From Salvelinus alpinus (Eukaryota; Chordata; Actinopteri; Salmoniformes; Salmonidae): a stretch of 64,000 bases of DNA. Under the pieces are notes generated by a model. That model had not been told where the DNA came from. It saw nothing but the letters and a program-made list of their open reading frames with translations, and searched no databases. The stretch lies in contig NC_092096.1 in assembly GCF_045679555.1 (NCBI RefSeq), forward strand, positions 31,024,124 to 31,088,123, given 5' to 3'. Within the stretch, counting starts at the first letter, position 1. Every line of letters begins with the position of its first letter. Position numbers and translations under genes: made by a program. Below, one piece after another: positions 1 through 13,008 of this stretch.

Positions 1-2981
1 CGCGGAGTCAACTTGCGAGAAGCTGTCGTAAGGGGAAGGTTACGAGTGGAAAGCCACACTCTCTGACCGCGACAATACCTAGGACTCTTAATCCTACGCT
101 TATTGGCGGCTCTCACAGTCTGCGCCCTGTAACGGCAAAGTGCAGACCTGACCCTCCTCCAGGTGCGCTCACAACGTTGGACAAAAGCCTGAGCGGAGGG
201 AACGCTGGACTCGGCGAGCTGGGACGAAAACAGAGGAGGCTGGTAGCCAAGACTACTCTGAAACGGGGACAGCCCGGTAGCAGACGAAGGAAGCGAGTTG
301 TGAGCGTACTCAGCCCAGGGGAGCTGTTCTGCCCAAGACGCAGGGTTTCGAAACGAAAGGCTGCGTAAAATGCGACCAATCGACTGATTGGCCCTTTCTG
401 CTTGACCGTTAGACTGGGGATGAAACCCGGAAGAGAGACTGACGGAAGCACCAATCAAACGACAGAACTCCCTCCAAAACTGTGACGTGAATTGCGGACC
501 TCTGTCTGAAACGGCGTCTAACGGGAGGCCATGAATTCTGAACACATTCTCAATGATGATTTGTGCCGTCTCCTTAGCGGAAGGAAGCTTAGCGAGGGGA
601 ATGAAATGTGCCGCCTTAGAGAACCTATCGATAACCGTAAGAATCACAGTCTTCCCCGCAGACGAAGGCAGACCGGTAATAAAGTCTAAGGCGATGTGAG
701 ACCATGGTCGAGAAGGAATGGGAAGCGGTCTGAGACGACCGGCAGGAGGAGAGTTACCTGACTTAGTCTGCGCGCAGTCCGAACAAGCAGCCACGAAACG
801 ACGCGTGTCCCGCTCCTGAGTAGGCCACCAAAACCGCTGGCGAATAGAAGCAAGCGTACCCCGAACGCCGGGGTGGCCAGCTAACTTGGCAGAGTGAGCC
901 CACTGAAGAACAGCCAGACGAGTAGAGACAGGAACGAACAGAAGGTTACTAGGACAAGCGCGCGGCGACGCAGTGTGAGTGAGTGCTTGCTTTACCTGTC
1001 TCTCAATTCCCCAGACAGTCAACCCGACAACACGCCCTTCAGGGAGAATCCCCTCGGGGTCGGTAGAAGCCACAGAAGAACTAAAGAGACGGGATAAGGC
1101 ATCAGGCTTGGTGTTCTTATTTCCCGGACGATAGGAAATCACGAACTCGAAACGAGCGAAAAACAACGCCCAACGAGCTTGACGTGCATTAAGTCGTTTG
1201 GCCGAACGGATGTACTCAAGGTTCTTATGGTCAGTCCAAACGACAAAAGGGACGGTCGCCCCCTCCAACCACTGTCGCCATTCGCCTATGGCTAAGCGGA
1301 TGGCGAGCAGTTCGCGGTTACCCACATCATAGTTGCGTTCCGATGGCGACAGGCGATGAGAAAAGTAAGCGCAAGGATGGACCTTATCGTCAGACTGGAA
1401 GCGCTGAGACAGAATGGCTCCCACGCCCACCTCTGAAGCGTCAACCTCGACAATGAATTGTTTAGTGACGTCAGGAGTAACAAGGATAGGAGCGGATGTA
1501 AAACGCTTCTTGAGGAGATCAAAAGCTCCCTGGGCGGAACCGGACCACTTAAAGCAAGTCTTGACAGAAGTCAGAGCGGTGAGAGGGGCAGCCACTTGAC
1601 CGAAATTACGAATGAAACGCCGATAGAAATTAGCGAAACCGAGAAAACGCTGCAACTCGACACGTGACTTAGGGACGGGCCAATCGCTGACAGCCTGGAC
1701 CTTAGCGGGATCCATCTGAATGCCTTCAGCGGAAATAACAGAACCGAGAAATGTGACAGAGGAGACATGAAAGGCGCACTTCTCAGCCTTCACGTAGAGA
1801 CAATTCTCTAAAAGGCGCTGGAGTACACGTCGAACGTGCTGAACATGAATCTCGAGTGACGGTGAAAAAATCAGGATATCGTCAAGGTAAACGAAAACAA
1901 AAATGTTCAGCATGTCTCTCAGTACATCATTAACTAATGCCTGAAAGACAGCTGGAGCATTAGCGAGACCGAACGGCAGAACCCGGTATTCAAAATGCCC
2001 TAACGGAGTGTTAAACGCCGTTTTCCACTCGTCCCCCTCTCTGATGCGTACGAGATGGTAAGCGTTACGAAGGTCCAACTTAGTAAAGCACCTGGCTCCC
2101 TGCAAAATCTCGAAGGCTGACGACATAAGGGGAAGCGGATAACGATTCTTAACCGTTATGTCATTCAGCCCTCGATAATCCACGCAGGGGCGCAGAGTAC
2201 CGTCCTTCTTCTTAACAAAGAAAAATCCCGCTCCGGCGGGAGAGGAAGAAGGCACCACGGTACCGGCGTCGAGAGAAACAGACAGATAATCCTCGAGAGC
2301 CTTACGTTCGGGAGCCGACAGAGAGTATAGTCTACCCCGAGGGGGAGTGGTCCCCGGAAGGAGATCAATACAACAATCATACGACCGGTGAGGAGGAAGG
2401 GAGCTGGCTCTGGACCGACTGAAGACCGTGCGCAGATCATGATATTCCTCCGGCACTCCTGTCAAATCACCAGGTTCCTCCTGAGTAGAGGGGACAGAAG
2501 ACACAGGAGGGATAGCAGACATTAAACACTTCACATGACAAGAAACGTTCCAGGATAGAATAGAATTACTAGACCAATTAATAGAAGGATTATGACATAC
2601 TAGCCAGGGATGACCCAAAACAACAGGTGTAAAAGGTGAACGAAAAATCAAAAAGGAAATGGTCTCACTGTGGTTACCAGATACTGTGAGGGTTAAAGGT
2701 AGTGTCTCACATCTGATACTGGGGAGAGGACTACCATCTAAGGCGAACATGGGCGTGGGCTTCCCTAACTGTCTGAGAGGAATGTCATGTTTCCGAGCCC
2801 ATGCTTCGTCCATAAAACAACCCTCAGCCCCTGAGTCTATCAAGGCACTGCAGGAAGCAGCCGAACCGGTCCAGCGTAGATGGACCGACAAGGTAGTACA
2901 GGATCTTGATGGAGAGACCTGAGTAGTAGCGCTCACCAGTAGCCCTCCGCTTACTGATGAGCTCTGGCTTTTACTGGACAT
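1..2981 (-). CDS. pol: gypsy 1 pol polyprotein (protease-RT-RNase H-integrase), partial
   Basis: One frame is open from about 2981 to the window edge, at least 990 codons. Domains in order: aspartic protease with a D-S-G-A active site near 2826-2845; reverse transcriptase with [20 protein letters not shown] and the catalytic Y-L-D-D at 1875-1889; RNase H with VEVDAS and TDHKNLEYI; integrase with an HHCC zinc-binding region and a core whose third acidic residue is kept in SNGQAER. It would copy the element RNA into DNA and insert it. The ATG at 2981 overlaps the end of gag by 31 bases in the -1 frame, so expression may be by -1 frameshifting, as known for sushi-type elements, or by reinitiation. 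I saw no clear slippery heptamer. The stop and any chromodomain are outside the window. Confidence 0.9.
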   Translation of the reverse strand, partial: MSSKSQSSSVSGGLLVSATTQVSPSRSCTTLSVHLRWTGSAASCSALIDSGAEGCFMDEAWARKHDIPLRQLGKPTPMFALDGSPLPSIRCETLPLTLTVSGNHSETISFLIFRSPFTPVVLGHPWLVCHNPSINWSSNSILSWNVSCHVKCLMSAIPPVSSVPSTQEEPGDLTGVPEEYHDLRTVFSRSRASSLPPHRSYDCCIDLLPGTTPPRGRLYSLSAPERKALEDYLSVSLDAGTVVPSSSPAGAGFFFVKKKDGTLRPCVDYRGLNDITVKNRYPLPLMSSAFEILQGARCFTKLDLRNAYHLVRIREGDEWKTAFNTPLGHFEYRVLPFGLANAPAVFQALVNDVLRDMLNIFVFVYLDDILIFSPSLEIHVQHVRRVLQRLLENCLYVKAEKCAFHVSSVTFLGSVISAEGIQMDPAKVQAVSDWPVPKSRVELQRFLGFANFYRRFIRNFGQVAAPLTALTSVKTCFKWSGSAQGAFDLLKKRFTSAPILVTPDVTKQFIVEVDASEVGVGAILSQRFQSDDKVHPCAYFSHRLSPSERNYDVGNRELLAIRLAIGEWRQWLEGATVPFVVWTDHKNLEYIRSAKRLNARQARWALFFARFEFVISYRPGNKNTKPDALSRLFSSSVASTDPEGILPEGRVVGLTVWGIERQVKQALTHTASPRACPSNLLFVPVSTRLAVLQWAHSAKLAGHPGVRGTLASIRQRFWWPTQERDTRRFVAACSDCAQTKSGNSPPAGRLRPLPIPSRPWSHIALDFITGLPSSAGKTVILTVIDRFSKAAHFIPLAKLPSAKETAQIIIENVFRIHGLPLDAVSDRGPQFTSQFWREFCRLIGASVSLSSGFHPQSNGQAERANQSIGRILRSLSFRNPASWAEQLPWAEYAHNSLPSSATGLSPFQSSLGYQPPLFSSQLAESSVPSAQAFVQRCERTWRRVRSALCRYRAQTVRAANKRRIKSPRYCRGQRVWLSTRNLPLTTASRKLTP

Positions 2982-3871
2982 GACATGACAAAATGTCCAG
3001 CAGAACCGCAATAGAGGCAAAGGCGGTTGGTGATTCTCCGTTCCCTCTCCTTAGTCGAGATGCGAATACCTCCCAGCTGCATGGGCTCAGTCTCTGAGCC
3101 GGTGGGAGGAGATGGTTGAGATGCGGAGAGGGGAAGCACCGTTAACGCGAGCTCTCTTCCACGAGCTCGATGACGAAGATCTATCCGTCGTTCTATGCGG
3201 ATGGCGAGTGCAATCAAAGAGTCCACGCTGGAAGGAACCTCCCGGGAGAGAATCTCATCCTTAACCTCAGCGTGAAGTCCCTCCAGAAAACGAGCGAGCA
3301 ACGCCGGCTCGTTCCAGTCACTGGAGGCAGCAAGAGTGCGAAACTCTATAGAGTAATCCGTTATGGATCGATCACCTTGACATAGGGAAGCCAGGGCCCT
3401 GGAAGCCTCCTTCCCAAAAACTGAACGATCAAAAACCCGTATCATCTCCTCTTTAAAGTTCTGATAATCGTTAGAACACTCAGCCCTTGCCTCCCAGATA
3501 GCTGTGCCCCACTCCCGAGCCCGACCAGTAAGGAGTGATATGACGTAAGCGATCCGAGCTCTCTCTCTTGAGTACGTGTTGGGCTGGAGAGAGAACACAA
3601 TATCACACTGGGTGAGAAAGGAGCGACACTCAGTGGGCTGCCCAGAGTAACATGGTGGGTTATTAACCCTAGGTTCCGGAGACTCGGAAGACCAGGAAGT
3701 AGCTGGTGGCACGAGACGAAGACTCTGAAACTGTCCAGAGAGATCGGAGACCTGAGCGGCCAGGGTCTCAACGGCATGACGAGCAGCAAACAATTCCTGC
3801 TCGTGTCTGCCGAGCATAGCTCCCTGGAACTCGACGGCAGTGTTGAGAGAATCCGTAGTCGCTGGGTCCAT
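2951..3871 (-). CDS. gag: gypsy 1 gag (capsid/nucleocapsid)
   Basis: Start chosen at 3871 ([10 protein letters not shown]), 17 bases after the LTR. The open frame extends upstream to 3985 but those codons lie inside the LTR. The 306-residue product has a retrotransposon gag core ([13 protein letters not shown], then [13 protein letters not shown]) and ends with one zinc knuckle of the form CX2CX4HX4C ([14 protein letters not shown]). This fits RNA binding and particle assembly. The frame is intact. It ends in TAA at 2951-2953, just after the knuckle, and overlaps pol. Confidence 0.88.
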   Translation of the reverse strand: MDPATTDSLNTAVEFQGAMLGRHEQELFAARHAVETLAAQVSDLSGQFQSLRLVPPATSWSSESPEPRVNNPPCYSGQPTECRSFLTQCDIVFSLQPNTYSRERARIAYVISLLTGRAREWGTAIWEARAECSNDYQNFKEEMIRVFDRSVFGKEASRALASLCQGDRSITDYSIEFRTLAASSDWNEPALLARFLEGLHAEVKDEILSREVPSSVDSLIALAIRIERRIDLRHRARGRELALTVLPLSASQPSPPTGSETEPMQLGGIRISTKERERRITNRLCLYCGSAGHFVMSCPVKARAHQ

Positions 3872-3877
3872 TCTTGG

Positions 3878-3887
3878 TCGGATTCTT
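3878..3887 (-). promoter_or_regulatory. self-complementary primer-binding site of gypsy 1
   Basis: One base after the LTR, the minus strand reads AAGAATCCGA. Its exact reverse complement, TCGGATTCTT, occurs inside the LTR at 4180-4189. No TGG, as expected for a tRNA primer site, follows the LTR. Tf1/sushi elements are known to prime reverse transcription from the 5' end of their own RNA. Here that role is inferred. Confidence 0.7.
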
Positions 3888-3888
3888 C

Positions 3889-4402
3889 TGTTATGCAGAT
3901 GAATGAGGACCCAAAAGCGACGTAATAGTAACAGAGTCTTTATTCCAGTATAAAACAAATAATGATACTCCTGGATATAAATCAATGGAAATCCAAAACA
4001 GGAAACTGAAATCCTCTCGTCAATAGAGAGGAACGACTGGAGACGCGACCACAGACTGCAGGTCGCTTCAGGAAGGCACAGGCCGTAGCTGACATAGACA
4101 CCTGCTCACACGCAGCATCTGAAGAAGGTAAAAGAACACGACAGGGCGGAACAAGACACAGGAACTGCAAACATCAAACAAGAATCCGACAAGGACAGGA
4201 GCGGAAAACAGAGGGAGAAATAGGGACTCTAATCAGAGGGCAAAATAGGGGACAGGTGTGAAAGAGTAAATGAGGTCGTAGGGAGAATGAGAAACAGCTG
4301 GGAGCATGAACGGAACGATAGAGAGAGAGAAAGAGAAAGAACCTAATAAGACCAGCAGAGGGAAGCACAGGGACAAGACATGATCAAAGACAAAACATGA
4401 CA
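3889..4402 (-). repeat. 5' LTR of gypsy 1
   Basis: The minus strand reads TGTCATG at 4402 and ends CATAACA at 3889, giving TG...CA termini and a length of 514 bases. A TATA-like TATTTCT lies about 33 bases upstream of a TCGGATTCTT segment (4180-4189) that I infer to be the transcript start. The 3' boundary is set by the start of the leader that is complementary to that segment. Confidence 0.8.
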
Positions 4403-5153
4403 GGTTTAGCTTGTGTTTCTTATATTTGGCTTAATCAGTTCAACATCTTAAACATAATTATCCTCCTCCTCTTCATCTTCATCATCAATATTATGGTAAT
4501 TGTTTCCAACTCTTGATCATCATCCTATTTCCATCAGGGTTCGTCAAGGTTTAACAATATCCTTCACTACCATACTTTATTTATATTTGGTAAGGAAATG
4601 TAACCTTGCAGTTTGTTTTAGTAACTGGTCATTATGTCAAAGCAGGTCATGAAGTCGTCCTCTTCCTCTCCCTGCTTCAACAGAAAAAAGAAAGAAAATT
4701 GTAGAAAATAGAAAAAGGTGTGTAAAGTTGATGCTATAACAGAGTAGTAGAGAGATACAGAGTAGTGAGGCAGTGAGAGCTCAAGCTTCCCCATTCAGGT
4801 GTGGTGGCTTCTGGTCCAGACACTCGCAACTGCCATTATCCAACCCACTGATCCTGACAAAAGCGGGAGAAGGCTTTCTCATGTATCCAACATTGAAACA
4901 GTTTCTCCTAATGGGTTTATCCTCAATGTCCTGGACTGTACATTAAAAGCATGATCTTATTGGCTATGACAAGAAATAACCGCCCCCCCCTCCCAACAAA
5001 AAAATATATTAATAATTACACACTACACATGAAATGGAATCCTATAACACAGACTGTTAACCAAGCACAATTCCTGGAAAATTATACACATCAGTATCCA
5101 CATCACAAGTGTTTCTAATTGTTCCTTGGTGTACACATCACTGACAAACTGAA
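4403..5153. other. no gene recognised between transposons
   Basis: AT-rich sequence with short simple runs (a C run near 4980). No open frame of interest, tRNA or transposon terminus recognised. Confidence 0.5.
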
Positions 5154-5716
5154 ATGGACCAAATCAAATTTATTTATAAAGCCCTTCTTACATCAGCTGA
5201 TATCTGTACAGAAACCCAGCCTAAAACCCCAAACAGCAAGCAATGCAGGCGTAGAAGCACGGTGGCTAGGAAAAACTCCCTAGAAAGGCCAGAACCTAGG
5301 AAGAAACCCAGAGAGGAACCAGGCTATGAGGGGTGGCCAGTCCTCTTCTGGCTGTGCCGGGTGGAGATTATAACAAAACATGGCCAAGATGTTCAAATGT
5401 TCATAGATGACCAGCAGGGTCAAATAATAATAATAACAGTGGTTGTCGAGGGTGCAACAGGTCAGCACCTCAGGATTAAATGTCAGTTGGCTTTTCATAG
5501 CCGATCATTCAGAGTATCTCTGGACTGGGAACAGCAAGGAGTCATCAGGCCAGGTAGTCCTGAGGCATGGTCCAGGGACTCAGGTCCTCCGAGAGAGAGA
5601 AAGAAAGAGAGAATTAGAGAGAGCATACTTAAATTTACACAGGACACCGGATAAGACAGGAGAATACTCCAGATATAACAGACTGACCCTAGCCCCCTGA
5701 CACATAAACTACTGCA

Positions 5717-6097
5717 TGTCACGACTTCTGCCGAAGTCGATGCCTCTCCTTGTTCGGGCGGTGCTCGGCAATTGACGTCACCGGTCTTCTAGCCATCATT
5801 GATCTATGTTTCATTTTCCATTGGTTTTGTCTGGTCTTCTTACACACCTGGTTCCAATCCCATTCATTAATTGTTGTGTATTTAACCCTCTGTTTCCCCT
5901 CATGTCCTTGTCAGAGATTGTTTATTGTTATGTTCATGTTTTGTGGATTGGTGTGCGACGGGTTTTTGTACCCACATTTATTTTATTATGGACTTTGGTT
6001 TTGGAGTTTAAGTTTTAAGTTATTAAAATACTCCATTTATACCAAGTTTAATTCTCCTGTGCTTGACTTCCCTGCCACCTACATACACGACGTGACA
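5717..6097 (+). repeat. 5' LTR of gypsy 2
   Basis: Begins TGTCACGACTT and ends CGACGTGACA. TATTTAA at 5879-5885 is a good TATA box, 32 bases upstream of TCAGAGATT (5911), the inferred transcript start. The LTR carries five bases (near 5729) absent from the 3' copy. Confidence 0.9.
5879..5919 (+). promoter_or_regulatory. gypsy 2 LTR promoter: TATA box and inferred start
   Basis: TATTTAA is followed 32 bases later by TCAGAGATTG. The latter is the segment complementary to the leader just after the LTR. The TATA-to-start spacing is the normal one for RNA polymerase II, which supports this segment being the 5' end of the RNA. Confidence 0.65.
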
Positions 6098-6098
6098 G

Positions 6099-6107
6099 AA
6101 TCTCTGA
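6099..6107 (+). promoter_or_regulatory. self-complementary primer-binding site of gypsy 2
   Basis: AATCTCTGA begins one base after the LTR and is the exact reverse complement of TCAGAGATT at 5911-5919. No tRNA-type TGG start is present. The role is inferred by analogy with Tf1/sushi self-priming. Confidence 0.7.
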
Positions 6108-6145
6108 ACAAAATATGAAGTCAGCAGGAGAAAATACCCCCGGAC

Positions 6146-7030
6146 ATGGAGGTGGAGGAACGCGTCCAGGAGCATACAGAGAAGCTTTACCATCTGAGCG
6201 TCGCCATGGATCGCGTTGTCCAGAATATGGACCGCTGGGAGAGACAGGCAGTTCTTCCAGTGCCTCCACCAGCACAACTGGGGTCTATCCTGGGCGCCCC
6301 TTTACCACCTGAACCCAGTGGGATCCGTCAACCCATGCCACGGGGGTACGACGGAAGTGCTGCCAACTGCCAGGGTTTCCTCCTCCAATTAAACCTTTAT
6401 CTGGCCACGGTCCAACCAGCTCCATCGGACCATGATAATGTTTTCGCCCTTGTCTCGTGCCTCACCGGGAAAGCACTGGAATGGGCCAGCACCGTGTGTG
6501 GAGGGGAAGATGCGGCGTTGGACCATTTTGAGGAGTTCACCCGCCGTTTCCGGGCAGTTTTCGACCACCCACCCGAGGGCAGAGCGGCGGGTGAGCGTCT
6601 CTATCATCTGAGGCAGGAGAAGAGGAGCGCGCAGGAGTTTGCTCTGGAGTTTAGGACCCTGGCTGCCGGCGCGGGATGGAACAACAGGGCCCTGATCGAC
6701 CATTACCACTGCAGTCTACGCGAGGACGTCCGTCAGGAGCTGGCCTGCAGAGACCCCACCCTCACCTTCGAACAGCTGGTGGACCTGTCCATCGGGCTGG
6801 ACAACATGCTGGCTACTCGCGGACGTCCAGATCGGGGTTTAGTGGTTCCATCCTCCCGCACCCCCTCTCCGACACCCATGGAGCTGGGACGGTGCGCAGG
6901 GAGACCGGAGGGGGTTCTCGCTCGTGCACCATCTGTGGCCGCAGAGGGCACACTGCTGGTCGGTGCCGGGTTGGTTCCTTTGGGAATCGAGGCAGCAGGC
7001 AGGGCGCTCTTGCGTCACCCCAGGTGAGTC
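6146..7030 (+). pseudogene. gag: gypsy 2 gag, frameshifted before the zinc knuckle
   Basis: Starts MEVEERVQEH at 6146. The capsid core (LTGKALEWASTV, EFRTLAAGAGWNN) is in one frame to about 6885. After that the homologous reading continues in another frame (+1 register of 6676) with the zinc knuckle CTICGRRGHTAGRC. The frameshift separates capsid from nucleocapsid, so a normal Gag cannot be made. Confidence 0.85.
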
Positions 7031-7045
7031 GGCACCATTCTCACC

Positions 7046-10000
7046 CAGAGCTCTCTACCACATATATATTTGTGTCTGCCACTTTTCCTGATTTTTCCCC
7101 TCGTTCCCAGCATAAGGCGCTAGTAGATTTAGGCGCGGCTGGGAATTTCATTGATAAAGTGTTAGCTCATAGTTTAGGGATTCCTATTGTTCCCGTGGAT
7201 GTACCTTTCCCCGTTCACGCCTTAGATAGTCGACCATTAGGGTCAGGGTTTATCAGGGAGACCACCGCTCCTTTGAGTATGGTGACGTGGGGGGTCACAC
7301 GGAAAAGATGAGTCTTTTCCTTATTGACTCTCCTGCGTATCCAGTGGTGCTAGGCCTACCCTGGTTAGCTTATCATAACCCCACTATTTCTTGGCCACAG
7401 AGGGCTCTCATGGGGTGGTCGCAAGAGTGCTTAGGTAGGTGTTTAGGGGTTTCCGTTGGAAAGTCCAGACCAGGTCTCCACCGTGCGCATCCCCCCAGAA
7501 TATGCCGATTTGGCTCTCGCCTTCTGTAAAAAGAAGGCGACTCAATTACCACCCCATCGACGGGGGGATTGTGCGATAGATCTCCTGGTAGACGCTGCAT
7601 TTCCCAGGAGTCACGTGTATCCCCTGTCGCAAGCGGAGACGGTGGCTATGGAGACATATGTCTCTGAATCCCTGCGTCAGGGGTACATTTGGTCCTCCAC
7701 TTCACCCGTCTCCTCGAGTTTCTTTTTTGTGAAGAAGAAGGATGGAGGTCTGCGCCCGTGCATTGATTATTGAGGTCTAAATCAAATCACGGTGAGGTAC
7801 AGTTACCCGCTACCTCTTATCGCCACGGCGATTGAGTCAATGCACGGGGCGTGCTTCTTCACTAAACTGTATTTCAGGAGAGCGTACAACCTGGTGCGTA
7901 TCTGAGAGGGAGACGAGTGGAAGACGGCATTTAGTACCACCTCAGGGCATTATGAGTACCTCGTCATGCCGTACGGGTTGATGAATGCTCCATCAGTCTT
8001 CCAATCGTTTGTAGACGAGAGTTTCAGGGATCTGCACGGGCAGGGTGTAGTGGTGTATATCGATGACATTCTGATATACTCCACTACATGCACCGAGCAT
8101 GTGTCCCTGGTGCGCAAGGTGCTTGGTCGCCTGTTGGAGCATGACCTGTATGTCAAGGCTGAGAAATGCTTGTTCTTTCAACAGTCCGTCTCCTTCCTAG
8201 GGCATCGCATTACCACGTCAGGAGTGGAGATGGAGAGTGACCGCATTGCAGCCATGTGTAATTGGCCGACTCCCACCACGGTGAAGGATGTGCAGCGATT
8301 CTTAGAGTTTGCCAACTACTACCGGAGGTTTATCCGAGGTTTTGGTCAGGTGGCTGCTCCCATTACCTCACTGCTGAAGGGGGGCCCGGTGCGCTTGCAG
8401 TGGTCAGCTTGGGCGGACGGGGCTTTTAGGCACTTGAAGGCTCTATTTACCTCTGCTCCTGTGTTGGCGCATCCGGATCCCTCTTTGGTCTTTATAGTGG
8501 AGGTGGATGCCTTCGAGGCTGGGATAGGAGCTGTGCTCTCTCAGCGCTCGGGTACGCCACCGAAACACCGCCCCTGTGCCTTCTTCTCTAAGAAGCTCAG
8601 CCCGGCGGAGCAAAACTATGATGAGGGGGACCGGGAGCTGTTGGCTGTCGCTAAAGCTTTGAAGATGTGGAGACATTGGCTTGAGGGGGCTAAAAACCCC
8701 GTTCTCATCTGGACTGACCACCGCAATCTGGAGTACATCCGGGCAGCGAGGAGAATGAATCCTCGTCAGGCAAGGTGGGCCATGTTTTTCACCCGTTTTG
8801 TGTTTACCCTCTCTTACAGACCAGGCTCCCAGAACGTCAAGGCAGACGCACTGTCCCGGCTGTATGACACAGAGGAGAGGTCCATGGATCCCACTCCCAT
8901 ACTCCCAGCCACTTGCTTGGTGGCGCCGGTAGTGTGGGAGCTGGACGCGGACATTGAGCGGACGTCACGTGCAGAGCCCGCTCCCCCTCAGTGTCCAGCT
9001 GGGCGTATGTACGTTCCGTCTGCTGTCCACGAACGGCTGATCTATTGGGCCCACACGTCACCCTCCTCTGGTCATCCTGGGATCGGTCGGACGGTGTGCT
9101 GTCTTAGTGGGAGGTACTGGTGGCCCACTTTAGAAAGAGACGTAAGGGTTTATGTTTCCTCCTGCTCAGCGTGCGCCCAGTGTAAGGCTCCTAGACACCT
9201 GCCCAGAGGTAAGTTACAATCCTTACCCGTTCCACAACGGCCGTGGTCGCACCTGTCGGATTTTTATAACCGATCTTCCACCTCCACAGGGTAACACCAT
9301 GATCCTGGTCGTTGTGGATTGTTTTTCTAAGTCCTGTCGTCTCCTCCCTTTGCCCGGTCTCCCTACGGCCCTACAAACTGCGGAGGCCCTGTTTACACAC
9401 GTCTTCCGGCACTATGGGGTGCCTGAGGATATAGTGTCTGATCTGGGTCCCCAATTTACGTCAAGGGTCTGGAAGGCGTTCATGGAACGTCTCGGGGTCT
9501 CGGTCAGCCTTAACTCTGGTTTTCACCCCGAGAGTAACGGGCAGGTAAAGAGAGTTAACCAGGATGTGGGTAGGTTTCTGAGGTCTTATTGCCAGGACCG
9601 GCCGGGGGAGTGGGTGGCGTTCGTGCCCTGGGCAGAGATGGCCCAGAACTCGCTCCGCCACTCCTCCACTAACCTTTCTCCGTTTCAGTGTGTATTGGGG
9701 TATCAGCCAGTTCTGGCTCCATGGCATCAGAGTCAGACAGAGGCTCCTGCGGTGGACGACTAGTTCCAGCGCGCGAAGGAAACATGGGAAGTCGCCCACG
9801 TCCACCTTCAGCGCACTGTTCTGCGCCAGAAAGTTGGCGCAGACCGTCACCTCAGTGAGGCCCCGGTGTTCGCACCAGGGGACAGGGTCTGGCTCTCGAC
9901 CCAAAACCTGCCCCTCCGCCTGCCCTGCCGGAAGCTGGGTCTGCGGTTTGTGGGGCCATTTAAAGTCCTGAGGAGAGTGAACGAGGTATGTTATAGGTCA

Positions 10001-10390
10001 CAGCTTCCCCCCAATTATCGTATTAACCCCTCGTTTCATGTGTCTCTCCTCAGGCCGGTGGTGGCTGGCCCGCTCCAGGAGGCTGAGGTGCGGGAGGTTC
10101 CTCCGCCCCCTCTGGATATTGAGGGGGTCCCGGCGTACTCCGTTCGATCCATCCTGGATTCGAGACGTCGGGCGAGGGGCCTTCAGTACCTCGTGGACTG
10201 GGAGGGGTACGGTCCTGAGGAGAGATGCTGGGTTCCGGTGGAGGAAGTGCTAGATCCTTCCCTGCTACGAGAGTTCCACCGTCTCCATCCGGATCGCCCT
10301 GCACCTCGTCCTCCGGGTCGTCCCCGAGGCCGGTGTCGACGCGCTGCTGGAGCCGCGCGTCAAGGGGGGTGGTACTGTCACGACTTCTAG
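7046..10390 (+). pseudogene. pol: gypsy 2 pol with chromodomain, multiply disrupted
   Basis: Protease near 7126 reads DLGAAG where DSGAAG is expected. A frameshift lies near 7290. Reverse transcriptase has stops at 7771 ([15 protein letters not shown] then TGA) and 7903; both look like CGA-to-TGA CpG decay. The Y-I-D-D box near 8056 is kept. RNase H ([15 protein letters not shown]) and the integrase zinc finger follow to about 9290, where the frame shifts again. The integrase core has NGQVKR where E is expected at the third catalytic position. After a TAG at 9761 the last frame (9866-10390) holds a chromodomain ([27 protein letters not shown]), which in this group directs insertion to chromatin. 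The protein is dead. Confidence 0.9.
10359..10372 (+). other. polypurine tract of gypsy 2
   Basis: AAGGGGGGTGG lies directly before the 3' LTR, where plus-strand DNA synthesis is primed in LTR elements. Confidence 0.6.
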
Positions 10391-10751
10391 TCGATGCCTC
10401 TCCTTGTTCGGGCGGTGCTCGGCGATCGACGTCACCAGTCTTCTAGCCATCATTGATCTATGTTTAGTTTTCCATTTTTATTGTCTGGTCTCCTTACACA
10501 CCTGGTTCCAATCCCATTCATTAATTGTTGTGTATTTAACCCTCTGTTTCCCCTCATGTCCTTGTCAGAGATTGTTTATTGTTATGTTCATGTTTTGTGG
10601 ATTGGTGTGCGACTGGTTTTTGTACCCACATTTATTTTATTATGGACTTTAGTTTTGGAGTTTATGTGTTAAGTTATTAAAATACTCCATTTATACCAAG
10701 TTTAATTCTCCTGCGCTTGACTTCCCTGCCACCTACATACACGACGTGACA
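10376..10751 (+). repeat. 3' LTR of gypsy 2
   Basis: TGTCACGACTT to GACGTGACA, 376 bases, colinear with the 5' copy. It is followed by the CTGCA target duplication and the rest of the L2-like 3' untranslated region. Confidence 0.9.
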
Positions 10752-11213
10752 CTGCAGCATAAATACTGGAGGCTGAGACAGGAGGGGTCGGAAGACATTT
10801 GGCCCCGTCCAACGATACCCCCGGACAGGGCCAAACAGGCAGGATATAACCCCACCCACTTTGCCAAAGTACAGCCCCCACACCACTAGAGGGATACCTT
10901 CAACCACCAACTTACCATCCTGAGACAAGGCAGAGTATAGCTAACAAAGACCTCCGCCACGGCACAGCCCAAGGGGGGGGGGGCGCAAACCCAGACAGGA
11001 GATCACGTCAGTGACTCAACCCACTCAAGTGACGCACCCCTTCTAGGGACGGCATGGAAGAGCACCAGTAAGCCAGTGACTCAGCCCCTGTAATAGGGTT
11101 AGAGGCAGAGAATCCCAGTGGAGAGAGGGGAACCGGCCAGGCAGAGACAGCAAGGGCGGTTCGTTGCTCCAGTGCCTTTCCGTTCACCCTCACACTCCTG
11201 GGCCAGACTACAC

Positions 11214-12643
<1,430 letters not shown>

Positions 12644-12649
<6 letters not shown>

Positions 12650-13008
12650 ACCCTGGCCATAGAGAGGCTTTTATTCTCTATTTTGATTCGGCCAGGGTGT
12701 GACTAGGGTGGGCATTATAGTTTCTTTATTTCTATGTTTTCTGTTTCTATGTTTTGGCCGGGTATGGTTCTCAATCAGGGACAGCTGTCTATCGTTGTCT
12801 CTGATTGGGAATCATACTTAGGCAGCCTGTTTTGCCACCTTAGTTGTGGGTAGTTGTCTGTGTTAGTGGCCTGTATAGCCCTAGTCAGCTTCACGTTTGT
12901 TTTTGTTGTTTCTTGTTTTTATTGTCGACATTTACAAATAAAAAGAAATGTACGATCACCACGCTGCACCTTGGTCCGGTCATTTCCACCCTGACGACGA
13001 TCGTGACA
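12644..13008 (+). repeat. LTR of element 3
   Basis: 365 bases with TG...CA ends. GTGGGTAGTT at 12846-12855 is the inferred RNA start, about 31 bases after a weak TATA-like ATACTTA. AATAAAAAG near 12938 may serve as a poly(A) signal. Confidence 0.7.

Larger units (their letters stand above)
1..4402 (-). mobile_element. Ty3/gypsy LTR retrotransposon 1 (left part beyond window)
   Basis: Read on the minus strand the order is LTR, a 17-base leader, gag, then pol (protease, reverse transcriptase, RNase H, integrase). The downstream end and second LTR lie outside the window, so no target-site duplication can be checked. The gag and pol frames have no internal stop in the part present, unlike the other retroelements here, which suggests a recent insertion. 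The order RT-RNase H-integrase and the self-priming layout place it with the vertebrate Tf1/sushi-like Ty3/gypsy elements. A chromodomain, if present, would be beyond the left edge. Confidence 0.9.
5717..10751 (+). mobile_element. Ty3/gypsy LTR retrotransposon 2 (chromodomain type), inactivated
   Basis: Complete element of about 5.0 kb: LTR 5717-6097, gag, pol with a C-terminal chromodomain, LTR 10376-10751. It is flanked by the 5-base duplication CTGCA (5712-5716 and 10752-10756). The LTRs differ by one 5-base indel and about a dozen substitutions, a few per cent by eye. That fits insertion long enough ago for its genes to decay but well after the host LINE was fixed. Confidence 0.93.

Noticed and set aside
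5154-5654. 166-residue plus-strand open frame
   Set aside because: It lies antisense in the L2-like 3' untranslated region. The copy at 45827-46562 does not preserve the frame.
9461-9904. 147-residue minus-strand open frame
   Set aside because: It is a shadow of the gypsy 2 integrase in the opposite strand; no independent motif.
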